Part shown: piece by piece, positions 44,954-54,709 of the stretch
How the letters are laid out: each line of letters starts with the position of its first letter
How positions within the stretch are numbered: the first letter of the stretch is position 1
NCBI GenBank assembly: GCA_017434025.1
Contig: JAFRGC010000013.1
Span: forward strand, 46,411-110,410
From: Mogibacterium sp.
GTDB taxonomy: Bacteria; Bacillota; Clostridia; Peptostreptococcales; Anaerovoracaceae
Length of the DNA stretch: 64,000 nucleotides
Direction: 5' to 3'
Notes under the pieces: generated by a model
What the model saw: only the letters and a program-made list of their open reading frames with translations
Told to the model about the DNA's origin: nothing
Databases searched by the model: none
Translations under genes and position numbers: made by a program

Positions 44954-46216
44954 CTATTCGAGATAATCTCTGAGCTTCTTGCTGCGGCTCGGATGTCTGA
45001 GCTTCCTGAGTGCCTTAGCTTCGATCTGACGGATCCTCTCACGAGTTACGTTGAACTCTCTTCCTACTTCTTCGAGTGTGCGAGGACGTCCGTCATCAAG
45101 TCCGAATCTGAGGATAAGTACTTTCTTCTCTCTTTCCGAAAGAGTATCGAGCACTTCTCTGAGCTGTTTCTGCAGCATCGAATATGCAGCAGCATCAACA
45201 GGTGAAGGGATATCTTCATCCGGAATGAAATCTCCGAGATGGCTGTCTTCCTCCTCACCGATTGGTGTCTCGAGCGATACAGGATCCTGACTGATCTTCT
45301 TGATCTCTCTTACCTTCTCTACAGAAATACCCATCTCTCTTGCGATCTCTTCAGAGGTCGGTTCACGTCCGTACTCCTGAAGCAGCTGTCTGGAGATCCT
45401 GATCAGCTTGTTGATCGTTTCGACCATGTGTACAGGAATTCTAATTGTCCTTGCCTGGTCTGCGATCGATCTTGTAATTGCCTGTCTGATCCACCATGTA
45501 GCATATGTTGAGAACTTATATCCCTTAGTATAATCAAATTTCTCAACCGCCTTGATCAGTCCGAGATTACCTTCCTGAATGAGATCCAGGAATGAGAGTC
45601 CCCTGTTAAGATAACGTCTTGCGATACTTACTACGAGCCTGAGGTTGCTCTCACAGAGCTTCTTCTTGGCTTCTTCATCACCCTGCTCGATCCTGATCGC
45701 GAGATCTCTTTCTTCTTCCGCTGAAAGCAGAGGGACTTTACCGATCTCCTTGAAATACATTCTTACAGGATCATCCGTAGGGATGTTCTTGGCAGAATCA
45801 GATACTTCGATCTCTCCGGTCGATTTGATGATGACTCCGCTCTTGTTATCCTCTTCGTTCTCATCAACGAGATCGTCTTCAAGATCCAGATCGAGATCGA
45901 GATCCATGTCCAGATCCATGTCAAAATCAAGAACATCATCATCCGGACCATCATTCTCGAGTTCACTCGAAGTCGGTTCTCTCGTCTCGATAATCGTGAT
46001 CCCTTTGCTCTCAACGATATCATAGATATCCTCCAGCGAGTCCTTATCAAGACTCATATCGCTGAGAAGACTGTTGATTTCAGAGTAAGTGATCTCATTC
46101 GAAGTATGTCTCGCAGATTCAATAATTGTAGATGCGATCTCTTCATTTCTGGAGAGCTCTGTAGTAACAGTTTCTTCATTCATTACTTCATTCTTCTTGT
46201 TCTTGCTTTCAGGCAT
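44954..46216 (-). CDS. sigA: Primary sigma factor SigA/RpoD
   Basis: 420 residues. Region 1.2 ([21 protein letters not shown]), region 2 ([53 protein letters not shown]), region 3 and region 4 ([48 protein letters not shown]) are complete. The N-terminal region 1.1 segment holds a run of alternating Asp with Met or Leu (residues 98-115). It overlaps dnaG by 8 bases, the classic macromolecular-synthesis arrangement. Confidence 0.98.
   Translation of the reverse strand: MPESKNKKNEVMNEETVTTELSRNEEIASTIIESARHTSNEITYSEINSLLSDMSLDKDSLEDIYDIVESKGITIIETREPTSSELENDGPDDDVLDFDMDLDMDLDLDLDLEDDLVDENEEDNKSGVIIKSTGEIEVSDSAKNIPTDDPVRMYFKEIGKVPLLSAEEERDLAIRIEQGDEEAKKKLCESNLRLVVSIARRYLNRGLSFLDLIQEGNLGLIKAVEKFDYTKGYKFSTYATWWIRQAITRSIADQARTIRIPVHMVETINKLIRISRQLLQEYGREPTSEEIAREMGISVEKVREIKKISQDPVSLETPIGEEEDSHLGDFIPDEDIPSPVDAAAYSMLQKQLREVLDTLSEREKKVLILRFGLDDGRPRTLEEVGREFNVTRERIRQIEAKALRKLRHPSRSKKLRDYLE
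45885..45935 (-). repeat. Hexamer repeat in sigA coding Asp-Leu/Asp-Met units
   Basis: Near-identical six-base units (GATCTC, GATCTG, GACATG on the coding strand) repeat about nine times, encoding the [18 protein letters not shown] tract. The period of six keeps the frame, so copy number could change by slippage without breaking the gene. Confidence 0.75.
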
Positions 46217-48005
46217 TATTTACCTCCACTGCTTGAATTAACCTGTCGATTTCAATCAGCTTCGCCGCAAGCCGCGAGATCTCTTCTGAATTGCCGGTCT
46301 TCTCGGCTATCGCGAGATCATTCATGACTTCAGACTTTTCAGACCTGTAATTGTTGATGAGATAGCTTGCACGTGTCTCCCTGTAGAAAGCTTCATCATC
46401 AGGTCCTATCTGTATTGAATTGAGATACTTTCTGAATACGGCTTCCTGATCCGGATCGAGCTGTTCAGCAACTCTTCTATGATCTATCCTGTGGATCCCG
46501 GCTTCATGATCATCCTGAAGCAAATCGCATACAGACATTACCGCTGAAGCGAGCTCCGACCTGAACAGTATGCCATCTTCTCTGTATCTGCTTATATATC
46601 TTGAATTATTGATTGCCAGTATTGCCAGAGACATCTCTATACGTGTCTCGATACTGTTATCGTCTCTGTTATCAGTTCTGGCACGCCGATGGTTCCTTGC
46701 TGCAGGAACTCGGCCAGTGCTGCCGCTCTGTCTTCTTAACTCTCCGTCGGTACGTACGGCCATCATGATCGCGTGTTCAGATATGCCGAATTCCTCTGAC
46801 AGCCTGCGTACATACAGATCCTGTTCAACAGGCCCGAGGTCCCTCAGGATAGGAACAGCTCTTTCGATATACTCAAGAACGTCCTGGTCATTGCGCAGAT
46901 CAAATCCTCGCCTTGCGAGTTTGAGCCTGAATTCGGCAGCCGGCACTGCCTCGTCAGCAAGCCTGACAAAGGCATCTCTGCCATGTTTCTGTACGAACTC
47001 ATCAGGATCCTTGCCGTCGCTCACTGTCATGACACGTGGTTTGCCGCCCGCAGCAGTAATTACAGAGATCCCGCGCAATGCAGCATTGATACCTGCGGCA
47101 TCGGAGTCGTACGACAGAACGATATTCTTCGAATATCTGCACAGGAGTTTGGCCTGATTGTCTGTAAGTGCCGTACCCAGGGAAGCAGCGACATTGCGGA
47201 CACCGCTCTGATACAGCGATATGACATCCATATACCCTTCAACGATGATCGCTCTGTCAGAACCCGATATTTCACTTTTCGTGAAATTCAGCGCGTAGAG
47301 GTTGTTCTTCTTGAGGAAGATCTCACTCTCGGGCGAATTCAGATATTTGGGCTTGACATCACCGATCGCTCTTCCGCCAAAGCCTATGACTTTGTCCTGT
47401 GTATTGATGATCGGGAAGATCACTCTGTCCCGGAATTTGTCATACAGGCCATTCTTGCCGCTGTTGGCAAGTCCGAGCTTCAGCATGTCTTCATCTGCGA
47501 CTTTCTCAGATCTGAGATAATCTACGAGAGTGGTACCGCCAGCCGGCGCATAACCCAGTCCGAATTTGGTGATAGTCTCTCTGGAGAGTCCACGCTTCTT
47601 CAGATAACTGAGTCCGTGGTTGCCCGGTATGCTCAGAGCGTTATAGAAGAACCTCGCTGCCTTGGCATTGATCTCGTAATACTTGTTGTAATCGACTTTA
47701 GGTGCAGAACGTCTCTTCTCCGGCATTTTGATGCCATAGTCACCTGCAAGTTTCTCAACGGCTTCCATGAAAGGAAGCTTGTAATATGACTGGACGAATT
47801 TGATAACATCGCCTTTCTGTCCGCAGCCAAAGCAGTTGAATATCTGTTTCTCCTCGTTGACCATGAACGATGGTGTCTTCTCGGAATGGAACGGACACAG
47901 GCCTTTGTAATTCGCCCCTGCTTTCTTAAGAGGTACTTCCCGGCCTACGACATCGACGATATTCACTTGCATCTTGAGATCATCAATGAAATTGTCCCAG
48001 GCCAT
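46209..48005 (-). CDS. dnaG: DNA primase
   Basis: 598 residues. N-terminal zinc-binding domain ([27 protein letters not shown]), RNA polymerase core with [15 protein letters not shown] and the TOPRIM residues in LSYDSDAAG, and a C-terminal helicase-binding domain with a poorly conserved linker. It lies 7 bases after dgt and overlaps sigA by 8 bases. Confidence 0.97.
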   Translation of the reverse strand: MAWDNFIDDLKMQVNIVDVVGREVPLKKAGANYKGLCPFHSEKTPSFMVNEEKQIFNCFGCGQKGDVIKFVQSYYKLPFMEAVEKLAGDYGIKMPEKRRSAPKVDYNKYYEINAKAARFFYNALSIPGNHGLSYLKKRGLSRETITKFGLGYAPAGGTTLVDYLRSEKVADEDMLKLGLANSGKNGLYDKFRDRVIFPIINTQDKVIGFGGRAIGDVKPKYLNSPESEIFLKKNNLYALNFTKSEISGSDRAIIVEGYMDVISLYQSGVRNVAASLGTALTDNQAKLLCRYSKNIVLSYDSDAAGINAALRGISVITAAGGKPRVMTVSDGKDPDEFVQKHGRDAFVRLADEAVPAAEFRLKLARRGFDLRNDQDVLEYIERAVPILRDLGPVEQDLYVRRLSEEFGISEHAIMMAVRTDGELRRQSGSTGRVPAARNHRRARTDNRDDNSIETRIEMSLAILAINNSRYISRYREDGILFRSELASAVMSVCDLLQDDHEAGIHRIDHRRVAEQLDPDQEAVFRKYLNSIQIGPDDEAFYRETRASYLINNYRSEKSEVMNDLAIAEKTGNSEEISRLAAKLIEIDRLIQAVEVNNA

Positions 48006-48012
48006 CGATCAG

Positions 48013-49023
48013 TTATTCCTCCGCATGGTCATTGAAAAGCCGGTTATACATATTGAGCGCATATCTGTCAGTCATGCCGGAAATCATGTCCTTGACAGCG
48101 GTATTGATACCTTCTGCCTGATAGATATCCCTGTACACGCCCTTGATCTCTTCCGGATGGGTCAGATAATACTCATACAATGATGTTATGACAGTATCCA
48201 CCTTGGCTGCATCGGCTACCTGAAGTACTTTGGACGAGTTATATACATTCTTGAACATGAATGCCCTGAGGTCCAGCAAAGCGTTGCTGAAATCCTCTGA
48301 CAGCGAGATGGTGTTGCGGCCTTCACTGTTAGTACACAGGTCTACTATAAGATTGTTGATCCTGTCGCTGTGAGTGTTGCCGAGAATTTTGATATCTTCT
48401 GCAGGAAGATCATCAAAAGTGATGATCCCGCTCCGGATCGCGTCGTCGATGTCGTGATTGACATATGCAATGCGGTCGCAGATCTTGACGATCTGTCCCT
48501 CGAGAGTGACCGGTGTTATAGGGCCTCTGTGATTGAGGATTCCATCCCGCACCTCATATGTAAGGTTGAGGCCGCGGCGTCTCGATGTATCCTCTATGCA
48601 GTCTACTGTTCTGAGACTCTGTACATTATGCGCAAACCCATCAGGATGGATCCTGTTGAGTACCGATTCTCCCAGATGGCCAAAAGGCGTATGTCCGAGG
48701 TCATGTCCGAGAGCGATCGCTTCGGTGAGATCTTCGTTATATCTCAGGATGCGCGCAACTGTCCTTGATATCTGCGACACCTCAAGTGTGTGAGTAAGCC
48801 TCGTCCTGTAATGATCATCTTCAGGAGCAAGAAAAACCTGAGTCTTATGGATCAGTCTTCTGAAAGCCTTGGAATGGACGATACGATCACGGTCACGCTG
48901 AAAATCCGTCCTGAAAGCGCACTTCTCTTCAGGGACCTCTCTTCCTCGGGATTCAGCCGCTCTGCAAGCGAGCGGTGAAAGGATCTCATATTCTCTTGCC
49001 TCTATACCCTCTCTGTTGATCAT
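48013..49023 (-). CDS. dgt: Deoxyguanosinetriphosphate triphosphohydrolase-like protein
   Basis: 336 residues, HD superfamily. FRTDFQRDRDRIVHSKAFRRLIHKTQVF, HYRTRLTHTLEVSQISRTVARIL (first HD His), ALGHDLGHTPFGHLGE and CDRIAYVNHDIDDA are diagnostic. It converts dNTP to nucleoside and triphosphate. dgt-dnaG-sigA is a usual clostridial string. The ATG shares one base with the stop of the upstream unknown gene (TGATG). Confidence 0.95.
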   Translation of the reverse strand: MINREGIEAREYEILSPLACRAAESRGREVPEEKCAFRTDFQRDRDRIVHSKAFRRLIHKTQVFLAPEDDHYRTRLTHTLEVSQISRTVARILRYNEDLTEAIALGHDLGHTPFGHLGESVLNRIHPDGFAHNVQSLRTVDCIEDTSRRRGLNLTYEVRDGILNHRGPITPVTLEGQIVKICDRIAYVNHDIDDAIRSGIITFDDLPAEDIKILGNTHSDRINNLIVDLCTNSEGRNTISLSEDFSNALLDLRAFMFKNVYNSSKVLQVADAAKVDTVITSLYEYYLTHPEEIKGVYRDIYQAEGINTAVKDMISGMTDRYALNMYNRLFNDHAEE

Positions 49024-49544
49024 CAGTTGTAATCGTCACTTACAAATCCGGATATCTTAACATCATATCCGTCTATACTATAGTCAAGCGCTGTCCTGAA
49101 ATCGTAATCACAGGATTCACCCAGAAATCTGGCAGCCAGAATATTGAATCTGGCATCTCTGACGTTAAGCTCCTCGCCTGTCTTCCTGTCGAAGACATTC
49201 AGATCATGCACATACCATTTGCGGAATCTTGCTATCTCTTCCGCCAGAGTATGGATATCCTCACTGGTCATATCATCCGATATCAATCCGTTCATCATCC
49301 TTCTGATCGAATCTACGGTGATATACAGGTCTGTCTCATCATCAGGCAGGTTGTCGAGAAAACTGTCATAATATGAATCGATGTGTTCAGCAAGAACTTC
49401 TTTGTTCACATCCTTGATGAGATCTCTGATAAGATTCTCCTCGATGTAATCATCTTCTTCAAGAAGAGCAGAAAGATTCTCATAGTACTTGAACTCATCG
49501 ATCGTATCTATGTCTAATTTTTTGTAAAGCTCTGTTTTATCCAT
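49023..49544 (-). CDS. Conserved-looking acidic protein of unknown function, first gene of the dgt-dnaG-sigA operon
   Basis: 173 residues, not recognised. It is strongly acidic (many DD/DE/EE pairs), predicted mostly helical, with no signal peptide, membrane helix or Cys pair. Landmarks are LYKKLDIDTIDEFKYYENL, EIARFRKWYVHDLNVFDRKTGEELNV in two pieces, and NILAARFLGESCDYDF. The TGATG junction with dgt and a good promoter 45-72 bases upstream argue that it is a real, translated gene. No function is proposed. Confidence 0.8.
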   Translation of the reverse strand: MDKTELYKKLDIDTIDEFKYYENLSALLEEDDYIEENLIRDLIKDVNKEVLAEHIDSYYDSFLDNLPDDETDLYITVDSIRRMMNGLISDDMTSEDIHTLAEEIARFRKWYVHDLNVFDRKTGEELNVRDARFNILAARFLGESCDYDFRTALDYSIDGYDVKISGFVSDDYN

Positions 49545-49546
49545 TA

Positions 49547-49576
49547 TTCAAAAGCATCATTCATTTATGCTATAAT
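49547..49576 (+). promoter_or_regulatory. Probable nadK promoter
   Basis: A consensus TATAAT (49571-49576) with a weak TTCAAA 18 bases upstream, about 50 bases before the nadK ATG. It sits inside an 83-base divergent gap and its region overlaps that of the opposite promoter. Confidence 0.55.
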
Positions 49577-49588
49577 TGCTGACAGAAT

Positions 49589-49616
49589 ATTATACCATAA
49601 TCATAAGGAATCACAA
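49589..49616 (-). promoter_or_regulatory. Promoter of the unknown-dgt-dnaG-sigA operon
   Basis: Minus-strand TTGTGA (49611-49616), 16-base spacer, TATAAT (49589-49594). Start would be near 49582, 38 bases before the first ATG. Confidence 0.6.
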
Positions 49617-49627
49617 GAGGATAGATT

Positions 49628-50431
49628 ATGTCCAGAAAAATCTACATTTTCAGAAATAACAAAGACAACTCAATGGCCGCTCACAACGATCTTCTTGAAG
49701 TAGTCCGTGCACGAGGATACGAAGTCCTCAGTGAGTATTCTGATGACGCAGACCTTCTCGCATGTATCGGTGGTGACGGAACTTTTCTCAGTTTCGTACA
49801 TAAATGCAGATTCCCTTCTATTCCGATCATCGGGATCAACACAGGACATCTTGGATTTTTCCAGGAATCATCTCCGAATAATCTTGATGAAACGATCGAT
49901 GACATTGAAAACGGCAATATAGTGATCCAGAAGATCCGCCCTGTCCAGGCCAGAATCGTGACCCGCAATAATGAATTTACCCGTATCGGACTCAATGAGA
50001 TCCTCGTCAGGGGGCAGTATTCACATGTATCTCAATTCTCAGTTTCCATTGATGAAACAGTAATACAGAATTTCTCCGGAGACGGTATACTGGTGTCTAC
50101 ACCGGTTGGATCGACAGCATATAACTATTCTCTGGACGGCGCTCTTGTATCTCCGGATCTCGATGTTCTGCAGCTGACACCTGTTGCTCCGATGAATACC
50201 AGCGCTTACAGGTGTTTCCATTCGAGCATTCTGCTTCCTGCAAGTGAGCGCATTCGTATCAGGGGGATCGGCCGCAGCACGGGTGGTACTATTATCCTTT
50301 CTTTTGACGGCAGGACACATGAATTCAGCAACGTCAACTATGTCGAAGTATTCCAGTCTGATAAGGAGATCCATCTGATACGTCATAAGGATTACGATTA
50401 CTGGAAGAAACTCAGCAGCAAGCTTCTGTAG
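49628..50431 (+). CDS. nadK: NAD kinase
   Basis: 267 residues. GGDGTFLSFVHKC (near 47-60), INTGHLGFFQESSP, LNEILVRG, FSGDGILVSTPVGSTAYNYSLDGALVSPD and LTPVAPMN are the full NAD kinase motif set. Makes NADP from NAD. It is the first of only two adjacent plus-strand genes here; nadK in Clostridia more often follows tlyA, so it has been relocated relative to that order. AGAGG precedes the ATG. Confidence 0.96.
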   Translation: MSRKIYIFRNNKDNSMAAHNDLLEVVRARGYEVLSEYSDDADLLACIGGDGTFLSFVHKCRFPSIPIIGINTGHLGFFQESSPNNLDETIDDIENGNIVIQKIRPVQARIVTRNNEFTRIGLNEILVRGQYSHVSQFSVSIDETVIQNFSGDGILVSTPVGSTAYNYSLDGALVSPDLDVLQLTPVAPMNTSAYRCFHSSILLPASERIRIRGIGRSTGGTIILSFDGRTHEFSNVNYVEVFQSDKEIHLIRHKDYDYWKKLSSKLL

Positions 50432-50449
50432 CAGATCAGCAGGATATTA

Positions 50450-51358
50450 ATGGCAAAATACGAACATATCGTGACCGAAGATGAAACCGGTCTCACAATC
50501 AATCAGATATTAAGGCAGAACTACAAATTTTCATCAAGGTTCCGCACCAAGATGAAGTATCAATCTCTGGTAGATCTCAACGGATCACCGGCACCGGGTT
50601 ATATCAGACCTGAGGCCGGTGATGTTATTGGTGTGAGGCTGCCTGAAGAAACAAGCGATTTCCCTCCGGAGGACATCCCTCTTGATATTATCTATGAGGA
50701 TGATGATCTGATCCTGATCAACAAACAGCCCGGTGTCATTGTTCATCCGACCAAAGGCCACCCTCATCACACGATCGCTAACGGTGTGATGAAGTACATG
50801 GAAGAGACCGGACAGGTGTTCAAAGTTCGTTTTGCGAACAGGATCGATATGGATACTACCGGGATAATTATCGTGGCGAAGAATGCAAATGCTCAGAATG
50901 ATCTCGCGGATCAGATGCGACATAGTACCGTGATCAAGAAATATATAGCTCTTGTTCAGGGCAACGTCACAGAGGATCATTTCACCATAGATCTCCCTGT
51001 TGGACGACCTTCTCAGGAGTCCATCCGCAGGATCGTAATGGACGAAGGCAAGAATGCCCTGTCTGAAGTCCGGGTGCTGGAAAGGTTCTGCAGCGAAGAA
51101 TATGGTCCGCACACTTTGGTTGAAGTCACACTGCACACAGGAAGGACCCATCAGATCAGAGTCCATCTCTCGCACATAGGTCATATCATAGCCGGAGATG
51201 AACTATACGGAGGCAGTACAGAACTGATCGCCAGGCAGGCGCTCCATGCGTATCACATCGAATTCACGCATCCAGCGACCCGGGAATATATGAGCTTTGA
51301 CGCAGGCCTGCCGGATGATATACTGCAGGCAGTTGCGGCACTCAGATCGGACGAATAA
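50450..51358 (+). CDS. RluA-family 23S rRNA/tRNA pseudouridine synthase
   Basis: 302 residues. A short S4-like N-terminal region (LTINQILRQNYKFSSRFRTKMK) precedes the RluA catalytic domain; the catalytic Asp is in ANRIDMDTTGIIIVAKN (usual HRLDxxTSG), with YIALVQG and HTGRTHQIRVHLSHIGHIIAGDELYGG downstream. RluD-like by layout, but the exact target uridine cannot be read from sequence. It follows nadK by 18 bases. Confidence 0.92.
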   Translation: MAKYEHIVTEDETGLTINQILRQNYKFSSRFRTKMKYQSLVDLNGSPAPGYIRPEAGDVIGVRLPEETSDFPPEDIPLDIIYEDDDLILINKQPGVIVHPTKGHPHHTIANGVMKYMEETGQVFKVRFANRIDMDTTGIIIVAKNANAQNDLADQMRHSTVIKKYIALVQGNVTEDHFTIDLPVGRPSQESIRRIVMDEGKNALSEVRVLERFCSEEYGPHTLVEVTLHTGRTHQIRVHLSHIGHIIAGDELYGGSTELIARQALHAYHIEFTHPATREYMSFDAGLPDDILQAVAALRSDE

Positions 51359-51380
51359 ATACATGCCATATTAAACAAAA

Positions 51381-51415
51381 GAGATGTGCACGGCTGCACG
51401 GCACATCTCTTTTTG
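51381..51415. terminator. Bidirectional intrinsic terminator between converging genes
   Basis: GAGATGTGC (51381-51389) pairs with GCACATCTC (51401-51409), followed by a T-run on the plus strand and preceded by AAAA, so it can stop both the RluA message and the DUF975 message. Confidence 0.85.
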
Positions 51416-51447
51416 ATTCCTCATATTATGGATTATGGATATCAGAT

Positions 51448-52269
51448 CTATCTTTCGTATTCTCTGAATGCTTCCTGACCCGCATACTTGAAGTATGCAA
51501 ATCCTTCATTGATCATAAGCTCATAGAACACGGTTCTTCCAAGGCAGATATACCCATGCGCAGCGAAAACCGGCAGTTCTGCCAGCATACTGATGATCAG
51601 AAGGCCTGCAACAGGCAGCTTCATACCGGCAATCAGTCCTGAGATGAGAAACGCCGGCATATAACCGAACAGCAGATAAGGCAGATAGTACAGCAGCAAT
51701 CTTAAATACGTTAATCTGTTGCCCTGCATCAGCATTTTGCTCTCGGCAAGCACCTGCGTAACGCCCTTATCCGGATCATCGGCAAGCACATAATATGCCT
51801 GGGAAAAATTGAGAGCCACTACGATACCCGGTATCACGAAGAAAATCGACCAGAAAGCTACGATGAGAAGCTGAAGGATATATATGCCGAGTGTCTTGAG
51901 ATACAGCGGCGCTCCTTCCGTCAGAGCTTTATATTCTACTTTCCTGTTCCTGATATAAGTCAGAGCATACAGAGCTTCTCCCAGATTGACTACACCGCTG
52001 AAGAATAATGCGTAGACATATATGACAAGCGGTGTCCCGTTGAGTCTGCTGAGCATCTGCTCATCAACACCCGGAAGTGCAGCCATGAGATCAAGATTCG
52101 TCGCAGGGAAATACAGACTGAGGATCTCAGGGATCCAGTTGAGGAAAGCATAGAGCATACAAATCCCGGCAAGGAAACTCACAAGAGTTCCCTTGCTGTG
52201 GCTTTTGCATTTGGACATGATCCGCAGCGGATGTTCTTTGATGATGTAGTACTGTCTTCCCTCGGGCAT
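51448..52269 (-). CDS. DUF975-family integral membrane protein
   Basis: 273 residues with about five hydrophobic segments. The DUF975 hallmark is the VALNFSQAYYVLADDPDKGVTQVLAESKMLMQGNRLTYLRL region (shown here as consecutive landmarks FSQAYYVLADDPDKG and ESKMLMQGNR). Function unknown. It starts 4 bases after the pheT stop and ends at the bidirectional terminator, so it is the last gene of the pheST unit. Confidence 0.85.
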   Translation of the reverse strand: MPEGRQYYIIKEHPLRIMSKCKSHSKGTLVSFLAGICMLYAFLNWIPEILSLYFPATNLDLMAALPGVDEQMLSRLNGTPLVIYVYALFFSGVVNLGEALYALTYIRNRKVEYKALTEGAPLYLKTLGIYILQLLIVAFWSIFFVIPGIVVALNFSQAYYVLADDPDKGVTQVLAESKMLMQGNRLTYLRLLLYYLPYLLFGYMPAFLISGLIAGMKLPVAGLLIISMLAELPVFAAHGYICLGRTVFYELMINEGFAYFKYAGQEAFREYER

Positions 52270-52273
52270 TATA

Positions 52274-54694
52274 CTAACGCAGTTCTGCTTTGCACTTATT
52301 GTTGAGCACCTTGATGATGCCGTTCATCTTCTTCTCTATCTGTTTGGAAGTCATCGTTGAATCGTCATTACCGATCTTAAGGCTGAGCATAACAGACTTC
52401 TTGCCTGCCGGGATCTGCTTGCCGCGGTATTCCTCGACAAACCTCAGGTCTTTGACCATGTACTTGATCGCATCTCTGATCTCAGCCCATGTTACCGACT
52501 CATCGACCAGAAGTGACAGATCCTGCTCAACCAGCGGATACTGCGGCAGGTGTACGAATTCATTCGTCCTTGACGGATATGGCTTGAGCCCATCTGTATC
52601 AAACTCGAATGCTGCTGCATTGATCATCTTGATGCCGGACTCGGCAAGAGCCGGTACAGAAACGAGTCCGATCGAACCGATTACCTTCTTGCCTGACTTG
52701 ATATTCAGCCATACCTTATCATCAGCCCAGGATGGTTTGTCCTTCTGCGCAAAATCAAGTGATTCACAGTGACAGTATCCGGCAAGTCCTTCGATCACGC
52801 CCTTCACCTTGAAGAAGAGTTCCGTTGCGTTCTTGCCTGCGAAAACACCGGAAAGAAGATTATGGTGGACCGGAAGTACTTCTTCTTCCGTTGATGGTCT
52901 GTATTCGCCTTTCTCGAAGACCTGTGCAGCCTCGAAAATGCTGAACTCATCGAAATACCTGCTGTTCTTGTCGACCGCTTCCAGCATACCAGGGATCAGC
53001 GATGATCTGAGGTAACCCAGTTCCGGTGCCGGAGGTGTCGCAAGCCTGATGGATCTTGAAGTATCGATACCTGCAGCATTGATGAACTTAACATCGATCC
53101 ACGGATATGTGAAGATCTCATTCATTCCGCATCTGTATGCAAGATACTCTCTGAGTTTTCTTGCAAGGTCTGCTCTCACCTGATTGACCGATGATTCGAA
53201 GCTGATCTTCAGCGGCTGCTTCTTGAAGTATTCATAACCGATCAGTCTTGCGATATCACCGAGGATATCGTCGTGAATAGAGACGTCACCGGTCGATCTC
53301 CATGTCGGAGTGATGCAGTGATATGTCTCACCATCAAAGCTGACCTCATAACCGAGCCTTGTAAGGATATCTTCGATCTCTGCCTGTGGAAGCACTTCTC
53401 CGAGTCTTCTGTCCAGGAAGTCCTGAGTGATATCGATCACGGCATTTTCTGTTTTCACTGGGTAATTATCTGTGAATGCTGAAATGACGCAGTCAGGATA
53501 GATTTCCTTGAACAGAGAGAGTGCCATGGAAACTCCGAGATCTGCTCTCTGAGTGTCAATGCCCTTCTCATATCTGAGCGCAGCATCAGTCTTCTCATTG
53601 AAGTATGCTGTAGTGCGTCTGATGCCAGGCGCGGTGAAAACAGCACACTCAAGGATGACGGAATCTGTGGTATCCAGAATTGAGTCGTCTTTGCCTCCCT
53701 TGATGCCTGCGAGGTTCAGCGGTTTTCTTGTATCGCAGATAACAAGGTGATCATGTGTGAGTTCCAGATCTTTCTCATCCAGCAGGAGCAGCTTCTCACC
53801 GTCTTCAGCGAGTCTGACGATGATCTTGTCGCCTTCGACGTGAGTGCTGTCGTATGCATGCTGAGGAGATCCGACTGCAAGCAGAACGAAGTTTGTGATA
53901 TCTACAAGTGCATTGATCGGCCTCATCCCTGCATTAGTGATGAGTGTCTTCATCCATGCAGGAGATTCCTTGACGTACACATTGTCGATCTTAGTCGCTG
54001 TGAATCTGTTGCATCTTTCCGGCTCTTCGATGACTACCGGATATTCAGGGAGCCCTTCCGGAAGCTCACTGCTGAGTTCATTGAACGGAACCTTGTATAT
54101 AGCCGCCAGTTCTCTGGCAATACCGTAATGTCCCCAGAGGTCAGGCCTGTTAGACAGAGACTTATTATCGACTTCCAGAATCACGTCATCAAGTCCCATC
54201 ACTTCTGCTACAGACTGGCCGACTTCGCACTCTATCCCGAGTTCTGTAAAGTCTACGATCTCTCTTTCGTCTTTCGGTACAATAATATCTCCAAGATAAA
54301 CTTCAAGCGGAGAGCAGATCATTCCGTATGATTTCTCGCCTCTGAGTTTGCTTTCTTTGATAAGAACAGGTTCACCTTCGCCGTGCCATACTACTTCAGC
54401 ACCAGGCTTGGAAACACAGACCTTATGTCCTTCGGTAAGATTAGATCCACCGCATACGATCTGTTTGAGTTCGTCCTCACCTACATCTGTAATACAGATC
54501 TTGAGCGCATCAGCATTCGGATGAGCTTTGATCTCCTTGATCTCTCCGACAACAATATCATGGAACTTGTCTGCAGTCCTGATGACATCTTCGACCTCGA
54601 CAGTTCTCATAGTGAGATCATACGCTATCTGGTCATATGTAAGATCTGCAGGCAGAGTGACAAATCTGTTGATGAATTTCATCGAAATATTCAT
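52274..54694 (-). CDS. pheT: Phenylalanyl-tRNA synthetase beta subunit
   Basis: 806 residues with the complete bacterial layout: EMAP/tRNA-binding domain (GEIKEIKAHPNADALKICITDVG), B3/B4 editing domain (GHYGIARELAAIYKVPF, RPINALVDITNFVLL, HAYDSTHVEG), B5 domain, class II-like core (AYRCGMNEIFTYPWI) and the C-terminal FDX-ACB domain (FVHLPQYPLVEQDLSLLVDE). It follows pheS by 15 bases. Confidence 0.97.
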   Translation of the reverse strand: MNISMKFINRFVTLPADLTYDQIAYDLTMRTVEVEDVIRTADKFHDIVVGEIKEIKAHPNADALKICITDVGEDELKQIVCGGSNLTEGHKVCVSKPGAEVVWHGEGEPVLIKESKLRGEKSYGMICSPLEVYLGDIIVPKDEREIVDFTELGIECEVGQSVAEVMGLDDVILEVDNKSLSNRPDLWGHYGIARELAAIYKVPFNELSSELPEGLPEYPVVIEEPERCNRFTATKIDNVYVKESPAWMKTLITNAGMRPINALVDITNFVLLAVGSPQHAYDSTHVEGDKIIVRLAEDGEKLLLLDEKDLELTHDHLVICDTRKPLNLAGIKGGKDDSILDTTDSVILECAVFTAPGIRRTTAYFNEKTDAALRYEKGIDTQRADLGVSMALSLFKEIYPDCVISAFTDNYPVKTENAVIDITQDFLDRRLGEVLPQAEIEDILTRLGYEVSFDGETYHCITPTWRSTGDVSIHDDILGDIARLIGYEYFKKQPLKISFESSVNQVRADLARKLREYLAYRCGMNEIFTYPWIDVKFINAAGIDTSRSIRLATPPAPELGYLRSSLIPGMLEAVDKNSRYFDEFSIFEAAQVFEKGEYRPSTEEEVLPVHHNLLSGVFAGKNATELFFKVKGVIEGLAGYCHCESLDFAQKDKPSWADDKVWLNIKSGKKVIGSIGLVSVPALAESGIKMINAAAFEFDTDGLKPYPSRTNEFVHLPQYPLVEQDLSLLVDESVTWAEIRDAIKYMVKDLRFVEEYRGKQIPAGKKSVMLSLKIGNDDSTMTSKQIEKKMNGIIKVLNNKCKAELR

Positions 54695-54709
54695 ACCTGG
54701 CCTCCTTTC

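Noticed and set aside
46983-47789. 268-codon plus-strand frame opposite dnaG
   Set aside because: Shadow of primase codons; no SD, no recognisable protein features.
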